From Alphaproteobacteria bacterium (GTDB lineage Bacteria; Pseudomonadota; Alphaproteobacteria; Rhizobiales; Aestuariivirgaceae): a stretch of DNA of 5,854 bases. Positions within the stretch are counted from its first letter, which is position 1; each line of letters begins with the position of its first letter. The stretch lies in contig JAGRLX010000377.1 in NCBI GenBank assembly GCA_020441605.1, positions 1 through 5,854 on the forward strand, given 5' to 3'. Positions 1 through 5,670 of this stretch are shown piece after piece. Both the position numbers and the translations under genes were made by a program. The notes under the pieces are model-generated. The model had not been told where the DNA came from, searched no databases, and was given only the letters and a program-made list of their open reading frames with translations.

Positions 1-558
1 TTCCGGCTCGTCCATGCCGCCGTAAAGGTGGTTGAGGAACATTTCCTTGGTCAGCGTGGTGCCCTTGCGCAGGCTGAGAAGATCCAGCATCTGGTATTCC
101 TTGCCGGTGAGATGGACCCGGCTGCCGCCTACTTCGACCGTTTTGGTATCGAGATTGACCAGCAGTTCGCCGGTTACGATGACCGATTGGGCGTGACCCT
201 TCGAGCGGCGCACCACGGCGTGGATACGCGCGACAAGTTCATCCTTGTGGAATGGCTTGGTCATGTAATCGTCGGCGCCAAAGCCGAGGCCCTTCACCTT
301 GTCCTCGATTCCGGCGAGGCCCGAAAGGATCAGGATAGGTGTATTGACCTTGGCGACACGAAGTGTCTTCAGCACCTCGTAGCCCGACATGTCCGGCAGG
401 TTCAGATCAAGAAGTATAATATCGTAGTCGTAGAGCTTGCCGAGGTCCACGCCTTCCTCACCGAGGTCGGTGGTATAGACATTGAAACCTTCCGACTTCA
501 GCATCAGTTCGATGCTCTGGGCCGTCGCGGTATCGTCCTCGATCAGCAGTACCCTCAT
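1..558 (-). CDS. ctrA: Cell-cycle response regulator CtrA (3' end cut by the window)
   Basis: This is an OmpR/PhoB-type response regulator, the essential alphaproteobacterial transcription factor that controls replication initiation, division and flagellar genes. In Caulobacter it is phosphorylated through CckA-ChpT. The visible part is 186 residues; the family is usually about 230-240, so the end of the DNA-binding domain, including the wing, is missing at the window edge. The receiver domain spans about residues 1-115, with the acidic pocket E7/D8/D9, the phospho-acceptor D51 (in [11 protein letters not shown]) and the conserved K101 (in MTKPF). The winged-helix region begins near residue 125 and includes the recognition-helix segment [16 protein letters not shown], which is identical to Caulobacter CtrA as I remember it. 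The start is ATG at 558-556, with an AGGGG Shine-Dalgarno about 7 nt upstream. It is transcribed divergently from fliJ. Confidence 0.97.
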   Translation of the reverse strand, partial: MRVLLIEDDTATAQSIELMLKSEGFNVYTTDLGEEGVDLGKLYDYDIILLDLNLPDMSGYEVLKTLRVAKVNTPILILSGLAGIEDKVKGLGFGADDYMTKPFHKDELVARIHAVVRRSKGHAQSVIVTGELLVNLDTKTVEVGGSRVHLTGKEYQMLDLLSLRKGTTLTKEMFLNHLYGGMDEPE

Positions 559-561
559 CTC

Positions 562-598
562 GAATCCCCTATGCTTTCCGGACTCTCTCCTGGAGTCC
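562..598 (-). promoter_or_regulatory. ctrA leader with three GANTC sites and a small hairpin
   Basis: Three GANTC sites lie within 36 bp just upstream of the ctrA start: GAATC 562-566, GACTC 581-585 and GAGTC 593-597. The last two form an inverted repeat with 6-bp arms (GGACTC 580-585 and GAGTCC 593-598) and a 7-nt loop. If the ctrA transcript begins upstream of this, its leader could fold into a hairpin with an AGGAG-like loop about 30 nt before the start. GANTC is the CcrM target in Alphaproteobacteria, and the methylation state of a GANTC site tunes ctrA P1 in Caulobacter. The motifs are seen; a role here is inferred. Confidence 0.55.
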
Positions 599-638
599 TC
601 ATCGTGGCGCGCCCGACGGGGCTCGCGCGAAACTAACC

Positions 639-687
639 GTTAACGCTGGTGTTTAAGATAAGCCGGGAAAGGTTAACAAAACCTAAT
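639..687. promoter_or_regulatory. Putative CtrA half-site cluster (two GTTAAC hexamers)
   Basis: Two GTTAAC hexamers lie at 639-644 and 672-677, 33 bp apart and so roughly on the same DNA face. A third TTAA is at 653-656 and a CTAA is at 683-686. CtrA recognises TTAA-N7-TTAA and also half sites such as TTAAC, and autoregulates ctrA in Caulobacter. None of the spacings here is exactly N7 (TTAA-N9-TTAA, TTAA-N6-CTAA), so this is a likely but imperfect CtrA-responsive region. Confidence 0.45.
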
Positions 688-813
688 CCAGGCGATTCGG
701 ATTTTGAACGGCAAAGCGCCATATCTTGGGTGTGGTCTGCGCGAGACACCAAATCTGGGATGTGCCCCTGGGAAATCCTTTGAATTTCGCGCCAACCTTG
801 CATTGTGCCCCGG

Positions 814-828
814 TTTACCCGCCCTTAA
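814..828 (+). promoter_or_regulatory. Putative CtrA box TTTA-N7-TTAA upstream of fliJ
   Basis: TTTACCCGCCCTTAA matches the CtrA consensus TTAA-N7-TTAA at seven of eight fixed positions with the exact 7-nt spacing. It lies about 120 bp ahead of fliJ. Early flagellar genes are classical CtrA targets, so CtrA control of fliJ is plausible. It could also serve a distal ctrA promoter. Confidence 0.45.
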
Positions 829-863
829 GCTTACCCGTTCATCATGTCCCCACACGACATCCG

Positions 864-893
864 GAATCATCTGCGTAGTTGATTCGGTGAATC
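864..893. promoter_or_regulatory. Three clustered GANTC sites upstream of fliJ
   Basis: GAATC 864-868, GATTC 881-885 and GAATC 889-893 lie 55-84 bp before the fliJ start. The last two form a perfect inverted repeat, GATTC-GGT-GAATC. They are potential CcrM methylation sites that would be hemimethylated after fork passage; any regulatory effect is inferred. A seventh GANTC (694-698) stands alone between the two clusters. Confidence 0.5.
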
Positions 894-947
894 GTGAAAA
901 GGGGACGCGACAGCTCCCCGTGGTTTGTTTGAGTAAAGAGGCCTCCC

Positions 948-1331
948 ATGCGTCCACGTGACACGCTGCTTCGTCTTCACCGGTTCCGCACCGAAGAAAA
1001 ACGCAGGCAGGTTGCTGATATCGAAGGCATGATCAACGACTTCATGCGCAAGTACGACGATCTGGATGCCGCCGTGAAATTCGAGGAAAGCCGCAACGGC
1101 GTCTCCGACCCCGGCCATTTCAACTATTCGCTTCAGGCCAAGGCGGCGCGTGGACGCCGTGACAATCTGATGAAGTCAATCGCCGAGCTGCGTGATCAGC
1201 TCGAAGACGCCAAAGCTGCCCTGGCAGAAACCGAACAGGAACTTCGCCGGGCCGAATTGCTGGTCGAGAAGGAAGGCGGCGCACCGGCGCCGATGACCCC
1301 GCAAGCCCTCGCCGCCCAGCATATCAGGTGA
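948..1331 (+). CDS. fliJ: Flagellar export protein FliJ
   Basis: FliJ is the soluble stalk and chaperone-escort protein of the flagellar type III export apparatus. It works with the FliI ATPase at the cytoplasmic base of the flagellum. The 127-residue product is almost entirely charged helix: residues 5-50 and 63-110 are heptad-like, rich in E, K, R and L, and fit the antiparallel coiled-coil hairpin of the family, followed by a Pro/Ala tail. The opening (RDTLLRLHRFRTEEKRRQV) is typical of alphaproteobacterial FliJ as I remember it. The ATG at 948 has an AAAGAGG ribosome site at 935-941 with a 6-nt spacer. fliI, its usual partner, is not in this window, and fliJ appears to have its own promoter facing ctrA. 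Its last 8 bp overlap, tail to tail, the end of the sulfotransferase gene. Sequence-only FliJ calls are less certain than enzyme calls because the fold is a simple coiled coil. Confidence 0.85.
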   Translation: MRPRDTLLRLHRFRTEEKRRQVADIEGMINDFMRKYDDLDAAVKFEESRNGVSDPGHFNYSLQAKAARGRRDNLMKSIAELRDQLEDAKAALAETEQELRRAELLVEKEGGAPAPMTPQALAAQHIR

Positions 1332-2040
1332 GGCGATAGGGCCTCATCTTCTCATAATAGGGCCGGGCTGCATCCGCGATCCGTTGCAGTTCGGCCGGTA
1401 ATGGAGAGGGCCTTGACTCCGGCTTGCTGAGGCCGGTCGAGGCCCAGACGGCATTGTACCAGTGAGGGGCCCACACACCGTCGAATGCCTTGGGACCCGG
1501 GGCCCAGCGCAACATCGCTTCATCGAAGGCAATGCCGCAGGCACCACAAAGCCTGGTCAAGACGCTTCGCGGATCGTCCAGCACATCCTCGGCATCGACC
1601 ACCGCCGGCGGCTTTCCCAGATGATCGGCCACCATGTCGAAGATCCCGGCCTGCTCGACGAAGCCGATGTCGCGCAGTGTGACGTCGGACCACTTCTTCA
1701 CATAGCTTGCCAGCACGCGCTCGGGCGAACGGATCAGAAAGGCATTGGTGAGGCCCTTGATCCATGACCGGTCATAACCCGGCAGCATGTGGTGGGTCAT
1801 GTGCTTCTGGTAGAAGACCGGCTTCCCTGCGGGCGCCAGGCAACGGGCCACCAGCCGGTCCCAGTCGCTGTCATTGGCGGCGATGATCGCATCGCGCATC
1901 GGATGATCGTTGCCGTGGTGGACCAGGGAGAATGCGTAGAAGGGTTCGTCCCAGGCGACGCAATCGGCGCGGTTGCCGAAGGCATACATCATCGCGGTCG
2001 AGATGTTGCGGGGCCCCGACCACATGGCAATGTTGGTCAC
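1324..2040 (-). CDS. Sulfotransferase-like protein
   Basis: The 238-residue product looks like a P-loop sulfotransferase-fold protein. Near the N-terminus, MWSGPRNISTAMM (residues 6-18) stands where the 5'-phosphosulfate loop of PAPS sulfotransferases lies, with R11 in place of the usual Lys. LIRSPERVLASY (102-113) resembles the 3'-phosphate-binding element, with R104 and S112 as candidate ligands. DGVWAPHWYNAVWASTG (187-203) closely matches, from memory, the sulfotransferase-like half of plant branched-chain-aminotransferase-like proteins. Substrate and activity are unknown. I chose the GTG at 2040: AAAAGGAG sits 6 nt before it, and the P-loop begins a few residues later. A longer reading from ATG at 2124 would add 28 residues encoded inside the upstream gene. 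Translation is probably coupled to the aminotransferase through a GTGA overlap. The gene ends convergently on fliJ with an 8-bp overlap and no terminator visible between them. Confidence 0.8.
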   Translation of the reverse strand: MTNIAMWSGPRNISTAMMYAFGNRADCVAWDEPFYAFSLVHHGNDHPMRDAIIAANDSDWDRLVARCLAPAGKPVFYQKHMTHHMLPGYDRSWIKGLTNAFLIRSPERVLASYVKKWSDVTLRDIGFVEQAGIFDMVADHLGKPPAVVDAEDVLDDPRSVLTRLCGACGIAFDEAMLRWAPGPKAFDGVWAPHWYNAVWASTGLSKPESRPSPLPAELQRIADAARPYYEKMRPYRLT

Positions 2041-2054
2041 GCCAGACTCCTTTT
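2037..2054 (-). promoter_or_regulatory. GTGA start/stop overlap with strong Shine-Dalgarno
   Basis: The aminotransferase stop TGA (2039-2037) overlaps the GTG start (2040-2038) of the sulfotransferase-like gene. AAAAGGAG at 2054-2047, inside the last codons of the aminotransferase, is a strong ribosome site with a 6-nt spacer. This settles the downstream start and suggests coupled translation. Confidence 0.8.
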
Positions 2055-2993
2055 CGAATCCGCGAGGCAAAGTTCCTTGTAGAGTTGCGATAGGCGCCGC
2101 GAGATTGGACCGGGACCAGACCATTCCTGCGTCGACAGAGGATGGCGCACCGGCCTGCCGTCGATGATCCGTACGGGAATCAATCCGGCAAAGGTTCCGG
2201 TGACGAAGGCTTCGTCGGCGCCATAGACATCATAGAGCGAGAAGGGCTTCTCGAACACCGGGATGTCATTTTCCCGGCACAGGCGGATCATGTTGCCGCG
2301 GGTGATGCCGGGAATGCAATATTGCCCGGTCGAGGTCCAGACCTCGCCGCGCCGTACGATGAAGAAATGGGTTGAATTGCAGGTCGCCACAAAGCCATGG
2401 GGATCGAGCATGAGGCCTTCATCCGCACCGGCATTTGCCGCCTGAATACAAGCGGTTATGCAATTGAGCTTGGAATGTGAGTTGAGTTTCTGGTCCTGCA
2501 CGTCGGGATAGCCGCGGCGCACGTTCACTGTATGCAGCGCGAGCCCTTTCTGCAGCTTCTCGGGGTTGGCCGTCTTGTATTCCGGAATGATCACGATGGT
2601 GGCCGAGGAGACGGTCACGCGGGGGTCCTGGTAAGGTGTGGCCTTGACCCCCCGGGTCACCATCAACCGGATGTGGACGCCGTCCTCCATCCGGTTGGCG
2701 TCGAGGCAGTCGAACAACCGCCTGACCAGTTCGTCAGGTGTTACGCCAATGTCCATGAAGATCGCCTTGGCGCCCTCATACAGCCGCTCGATATGTTCGC
2801 GCAGGAAGGGCACGCCGCCCCTGACCATGCGCAGACCCTCCCACACGCCGTCGCCAAGGATGAAACCCGAATCGAAAACCGACACCATGGCCTGGTCGCG
2901 TGGCACGAGGGTGCCGTTGATGGAGATCAGGATGTCGAGGTTGCGCGGGTCGATCCTGACGTCGTGAATATTTGATTGTGGAGTTTGTTGCAT
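2037..2993 (-). CDS. Fold-type IV PLP aminotransferase (branched-chain/D-amino-acid aminotransferase-like)
   Basis: This 318-residue protein is a class IV pyridoxal-phosphate aminotransferase of the IlvE/D-amino-acid transaminase family, normally about 280-320 residues and cytosolic. Visible landmarks are VFDSGFILGDGVWEGLR (39-55), the phosphate-binding Arg region LREHIERL (64-71, R65), the probable Schiff-base lysine K169 (in DQKLNSHSKLN) and the phosphate-binding GT of FVTGTFAG (263-270). The position aligned with IlvE Glu194, which contacts the PLP ring nitrogen, is Thr204 here (GFVATCNSTHFF). It most resembles the aminotransferase half of plant fusion proteins whose other half is sulfotransferase-like, and here that partner is the next gene. 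True substrate is unknown; ilvE itself is less likely. The ATG at 2993 was chosen because homology begins soon after it; it has no good Shine-Dalgarno. An in-frame GTG at 3011 is an alternative, while the ATG at 3134 would run into kefC. The gene lies 106 bp after kefC on the same strand. Confidence 0.87.
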   Translation of the reverse strand: MQQTPQSNIHDVRIDPRNLDILISINGTLVPRDQAMVSVFDSGFILGDGVWEGLRMVRGGVPFLREHIERLYEGAKAIFMDIGVTPDELVRRLFDCLDANRMEDGVHIRLMVTRGVKATPYQDPRVTVSSATIVIIPEYKTANPEKLQKGLALHTVNVRRGYPDVQDQKLNSHSKLNCITACIQAANAGADEGLMLDPHGFVATCNSTHFFIVRRGEVWTSTGQYCIPGITRGNMIRLCRENDIPVFEKPFSLYDVYGADEAFVTGTFAGLIPVRIIDGRPVRHPLSTQEWSGPGPISRRLSQLYKELCLADSKRSLA

Positions 2994-3060
2994 GTCGGCA
3001 TTTAGCGTCACTCGGCGGCAAAAGGAAAGGGTGCCAAGGTCATCTCTGCGCGGTCTGGTT

Positions 3061-3077
3061 CCGCCCGCCCGCCTGCC
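3061..3077 (-). other. G-rich tract between kefC and the aminotransferase gene
   Basis: The transcribed strand reads GGCAGGCGGGCGGGCGG, several G runs separated by one or two bases, in the 106-bp gap 2994-3099. It could form a two-tier G-quadruplex in the RNA or simply be a short CCCG repeat prone to slippage. No T-tract terminator and no confident promoter were seen in this gap, so read-through from kefC is possible. Confidence 0.3.
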
Positions 3078-3099
3078 TCGCTCACAAGTGGCGCAGCGG

Positions 3100-4956
3100 T
3101 CATTCGCGGACCCGGTCGGGTGGCTCCCAACCATGGTCGGCGACGGTTTCCTCGTGATCGAGATCGGCGGCGAGCACCTTGCCGATTTCAGCCCGGCCTT
3201 CCCGGGCGATGTCGATCAGACGGCCGCTGTCGCCGGCATGGCGTGCCGCCTTGCGGAGCAGCGCTTCGTCGTGAAGCTTGAAGGCACGCGCCGCGCGGCG
3301 GGCCTCGTAGGGGTGATGGCCGAGGCTTGCCAGCAGGCCTTCGGCCAAGTCCACCGAGGAGGCAAAGACCTCGCGGTGCACATGTTCGACCCCGGCATTC
3401 AGCAGTTCGTAGGCGTGCATCCGGTCGTAGGCGCGAGCAAAGATTTGGAGGTGGGGAAAGTGCTGACGGGCGGCCTCGACGATGGCAAGGGCCTTCTCAC
3501 GATCGTCGATGGCGATCACTAGAGCCGCCGCCTCGCGTGCACCGGCGGCCTCCAGGAGGTCGCTTCGGGTGGCGTCGCCATAATAGACCTTGTAGCCGAA
3601 CTTGCGCAGTGCCTCGATCTGCTCGGCATCATGATCCATGATCACGGCCTTGATTCCGCGGGCAGCGAGCAGCCGCCCCACGGTCATGCCATAGCGTCCG
3701 TGCCCGGCGATGATTACCCGCGTTTCTGTTTCGTCGATCCGGTCCGGCTCGCGCGATCCGCCACCCCGGGCATAACGGCGCTGCATCAGTTTCTCGTCGA
3801 AGATCATGAGCAGGGGCGCGAAGGCCATCGAAATCGCCACCATCGCGACCAGCAGTGACGACATGGCGGCGGCCAGCAGGCCAAGACCTGCGGCGAAGGA
3901 GATGAGAACGAATGCGAATTCGCCGCCCTGGGCAAGCGAAAAGGCAAAGCGCGAGGCATCGGGAGCGCCCATGCGAAACAGGCGGGCGAGGCTGAACAGT
4001 ACCATCAGTTTCAGGGCGATGAAGCCGATCACAAGGCCAAGGAGGCTGAGCGGTTGGGCCATCACCAGGCCGAAATCGATGCCGGCACCCACTGCAATGA
4101 AGAACACCGCGAGGAGAAGGCCCTTGAATGGGTCGAGGTCCATCTCCAGCTCGTGCCGGTACTCGCTTTCGGCCAGCACCACGCCTGCGAGAAAAGTGCC
4201 AAGAGCCGCCGAAAGGCCGACGAACTGCATGAGAAGGGTGATGCCGACAACGATCAGCAGGGCGAGCCCCACGAAGATTTCTCGGATGCCGCTGGCCGCG
4301 ACCAGGCGGAATAGCGGGCGCATGAGATAGCGGCCGGCCAGGATGATGGCTGCCACGGCGGCGAAGACCGCCAACGTCTGTACCCAGGCCGGAAGGCTGG
4401 CGATCAGATTCGCGCCATGGCCCTCGCCGCCATGGACCGTTGCCATCAGCGGCAGAAGGGCGAGAATCGGAATGACAGCGATGTCCTGGAAAAGCAGGAC
4501 CGAGAAGCACGATTGGCCCGCAGCGGTCTTGAGCAGGCCGCGTTCGCCCAGGCTCTGCAGCACAATCGCTGTCGACGACATGGCGAGGACCAGTCCGGTG
4601 GCTGTGGCCGCCCGCCACTCGGTACCCAATGCCAGGGCGGCAGCACCGATCACCGTGGCGGTCACTACCACCTGCAATCCGCCGAGGCCCAGGATGGGCT
4701 TGCGGAGTGCCCAGAGCTTGGACGGCTGCAATTCCAGGCCGACGAGGAACAGCATCACGATGACGCCGAATTCGGCGAAATGCATGACATCGGCCCCTTC
4801 GCTTCCGACCAGGCCCAGGACGGAAGGGCCTATGACCATGCCGGCGACGAGATAGCCCAGGACCGAACCCAGCCCCAGTCGTGCCGCCAGGGGTGCGGCG
4901 ATGACGGCCGCGCACAGGTAGACGAAGGCACCCAGCAGGAACTGCTCAAGATGCAT
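3100..4956 (-). CDS. kefC: Glutathione-gated K+/H+ antiporter KefC (CPA2 family)
   Basis: KefC is an inner-membrane K+ efflux system held shut by glutathione and opened by glutathione-electrophile adducts, acidifying the cytoplasm to protect against electrophiles. The 618-residue product has the family's usual length and order. About twelve hydrophobic segments span residues 5-385, with the ion-site QD pair at Q157/D158 (LLFQDIAVIP). A regulatory cytoplasmic loop follows (SEYRHELEMDLDPFKG, 264-279), close to the E. coli HALESDIEP loop from memory. After a linker comes an RCK/TrkA-N domain from about 412, with the nucleotide motif GHGRYG (418-423), the acidic strand end MDHD (440-443) and YGDATRSDLLEAAGA (459-473). 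PHLQIFARAYD (501-511) carries an Arg where KefC binds glutathione. The ATG at 4956 has GAGGGAGG 6 nt upstream and overlaps the kefF stop by one base. KefB is the alternative name; the kefF neighbour favours KefC. Confidence 0.93.
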   Translation of the reverse strand: MHLEQFLLGAFVYLCAAVIAAPLAARLGLGSVLGYLVAGMVIGPSVLGLVGSEGADVMHFAEFGVIVMLFLVGLELQPSKLWALRKPILGLGGLQVVVTATVIGAAALALGTEWRAATATGLVLAMSSTAIVLQSLGERGLLKTAAGQSCFSVLLFQDIAVIPILALLPLMATVHGGEGHGANLIASLPAWVQTLAVFAAVAAIILAGRYLMRPLFRLVAASGIREIFVGLALLIVVGITLLMQFVGLSAALGTFLAGVVLAESEYRHELEMDLDPFKGLLLAVFFIAVGAGIDFGLVMAQPLSLLGLVIGFIALKLMVLFSLARLFRMGAPDASRFAFSLAQGGEFAFVLISFAAGLGLLAAAMSSLLVAMVAISMAFAPLLMIFDEKLMQRRYARGGGSREPDRIDETETRVIIAGHGRYGMTVGRLLAARGIKAVIMDHDAEQIEALRKFGYKVYYGDATRSDLLEAAGAREAAALVIAIDDREKALAIVEAARQHFPHLQIFARAYDRMHAYELLNAGVEHVHREVFASSVDLAEGLLASLGHHPYEARRAARAFKLHDEALLRKAARHAGDSGRLIDIAREGRAEIGKVLAADLDHEETVADHGWEPPDRVRE

Positions 4957-4970
4957 CAGCGGCCTCCCTC
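4954..4970 (-). promoter_or_regulatory. kefF/kefC TGATG overlap with Shine-Dalgarno
   Basis: The kefF stop TGA (4958-4956) shares one base with the kefC ATG (4956-4954). GAGGGAGG at 4970-4963 gives kefC a strong ribosome site with a 6-nt spacer. This fixes the kefC start and rejects the upstream extension to 5325. Confidence 0.85.
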
Positions 4971-5555
4971 GGCGAAATGCGGTGGCAAGGTGTAGCCTGT
5001 GGCCAGATGCGAAAAAGGGTCGATCCGGCCGTCGCGCAGCCCAACGATCAGGTCGCGGTAGGTCTCGGCGTGGGCGCTGAGTTCTTCGGGACCGAGCCGC
5101 CGGCCGGAATAGACGGCAAAGGGCCTCAAGTAGGCCATGGAGCAAAGATAGGCCGTCTGGTTGAATGGGGCGAGCAATTCGTCGAGCTGGAAACGGTTGC
5201 GCCCGCCATGGGCGTAGGCCTCGGCAGGTCCGCCGGTCGATACCGCCGACAGCAGGAACTTGCCGGCAAGCCTGGTGCCGCCATGGCCATAGGCCCAGCC
5301 ATGCTCCAGGACCAGATCGAGCCACTCCTTGATGATGGCGGGGGCGGAGTACCAGTAAAGCGGATGCTGCAGCACGATAAGATCGTGATCGCGCAACATC
5401 TCCTGCTCGGCGGCCACGTCTATGGCGAAGTCGGGATAGGCGGCGTAGATATCGTGGATGGTCACGCCATCGAGGCCGCTCACCGCCTTGAGCATGGCCT
5501 TCTGGGTGGTGGAAACGGAGAACCGCGGATGGGCGAAGAGGATGAGGACCTTCAT
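4956..5555 (-). CDS. kefF: KefF-type NAD(P)H:quinone oxidoreductase, KefC ancillary subunit
   Basis: This 199-residue flavodoxin-like protein belongs to the DT-diaphorase/MdaB-like family. KefF binds KefC at the membrane, is needed for its full activity and reduces quinones and other electrophiles using FMN. The sequence opens MKVLILFAHPRFSVS, a beta strand and FMN phosphate loop. AAYPDFAIDVAAEQ (38-51) and QHPLYWYSAPAIIKEW (63-78) are followed by HGWAYGHGG (85-93) and the FMN loop STGGP (106-110). These blocks match E. coli KefF closely from memory. The product is about 20 residues longer than E. coli KefF (176), through a C-terminal tail ending in HFAEGGR. The ATG at 5555 is the only start before the first beta strand; no strong Shine-Dalgarno precedes it. 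It overlaps kefC by one base as first gene of the pair. The terminator of sciP ends 60 bp upstream, so its promoter must lie in that short stretch or in the terminator itself. Confidence 0.92.
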   Translation of the reverse strand: MKVLILFAHPRFSVSTTQKAMLKAVSGLDGVTIHDIYAAYPDFAIDVAAEQEMLRDHDLIVLQHPLYWYSAPAIIKEWLDLVLEHGWAYGHGGTRLAGKFLLSAVSTGGPAEAYAHGGRNRFQLDELLAPFNQTAYLCSMAYLRPFAVYSGRRLGPEELSAHAETYRDLIVGLRDGRIDPFSHLATGYTLPPHFAEGGR

Positions 5556-5615
5556 CGCCGCAGACTAGCCGAAGGTTCGGGTAAGTGGAATTGCCTCCTT
5601 GGCTAGTGCTCGCGC

Positions 5616-5647
5616 AAAAGGAAAGAGGCCGGACGTGGCGTCCGGCC
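5616..5647 (-). terminator. Intrinsic terminator after sciP
   Basis: On the minus strand GGCCGGACG pairs perfectly with CGTCCGGCC (5647-5639 with 5635-5627), a 9-bp GC-rich stem with a CCA loop, followed by TCTTTCCTTTT. It starts 23 bp past the sciP stop. There is no T tract on the plus strand, so it acts for sciP and insulates kefF from sciP read-through. Confidence 0.88.
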
Positions 5648-5670
5648 CCCGATCAACTCTGCGACACAAC

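Larger units (their letters stand above)
559..947. other. Divergent ctrA/fliJ intergenic control region (389 bp, no gene)
   Basis: No credible coding sequence is present. The region is more AT-rich than its surroundings and must contain the promoters of both ctrA (leftward) and fliJ (rightward). It holds seven GANTC motifs (starting at 562, 581, 593, 694, 864, 881 and 889), two GTTAAC hexamers (639 and 672) and a TTTA-N7-TTAA box (814-828). An imperfect direct repeat (ATCTTGGGTGTG near 723 and ATCTGGGATGTG near 753) lies in the middle and has no evident function. No convincing intrinsic terminator or RNA gene was seen. Promoter -10/-35 elements could not be assigned with confidence. Confidence 0.8.

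Noticed and set aside
28..636. 202-residue open frame on the plus strand
   Set aside because: It is antisense to ctrA, whose minus-strand product is an unmistakable response regulator.
726..754. Imperfect stem (TTGGGTGT with ACACCAA) in the intergenic region, considered as a small RNA
   Set aside because: The stem has a bulge and a 12-nt loop, with no T tract or promoter; too weak to call.
673..961. Small open frames on both strands in the ctrA/fliJ gap (673-957 minus, 704-961 plus)
   Set aside because: Neither shows a recognisable family, good ribosome site or low-complexity explanation; the region carries regulatory motifs, and both frames run over the fliJ ribosome site and start.
2041..2124. 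Longer N-terminus of the sulfotransferase-like protein from ATG at 2124
   Set aside because: The added 28 residues lie inside the aminotransferase gene, and the GTG at 2040 has a strong AAAAGGAG site and GTGA coupling.
2994..3134. Longer N-terminus of the aminotransferase from ATG at 3134
   Set aside because: The extra 47 residues are Arg/Gly-rich without homology to the family and overlap the end of kefC.
3629..4915. 428-residue Arg/Gly/His-rich open frame on the minus strand
   Set aside because: It is an alternative-frame shadow of kefC in high-GC DNA, with no membrane or domain pattern.
4957..5325. Extension of kefC to 5325
   Set aside because: The extra part is an out-of-frame reading of kefF; the ATG at 4956 has a strong ribosome site and starts the first membrane segment.
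4977..5606. 209-residue plus-strand open frame
   Set aside because: It is antisense to kefF, which has clear flavodoxin-like motifs.
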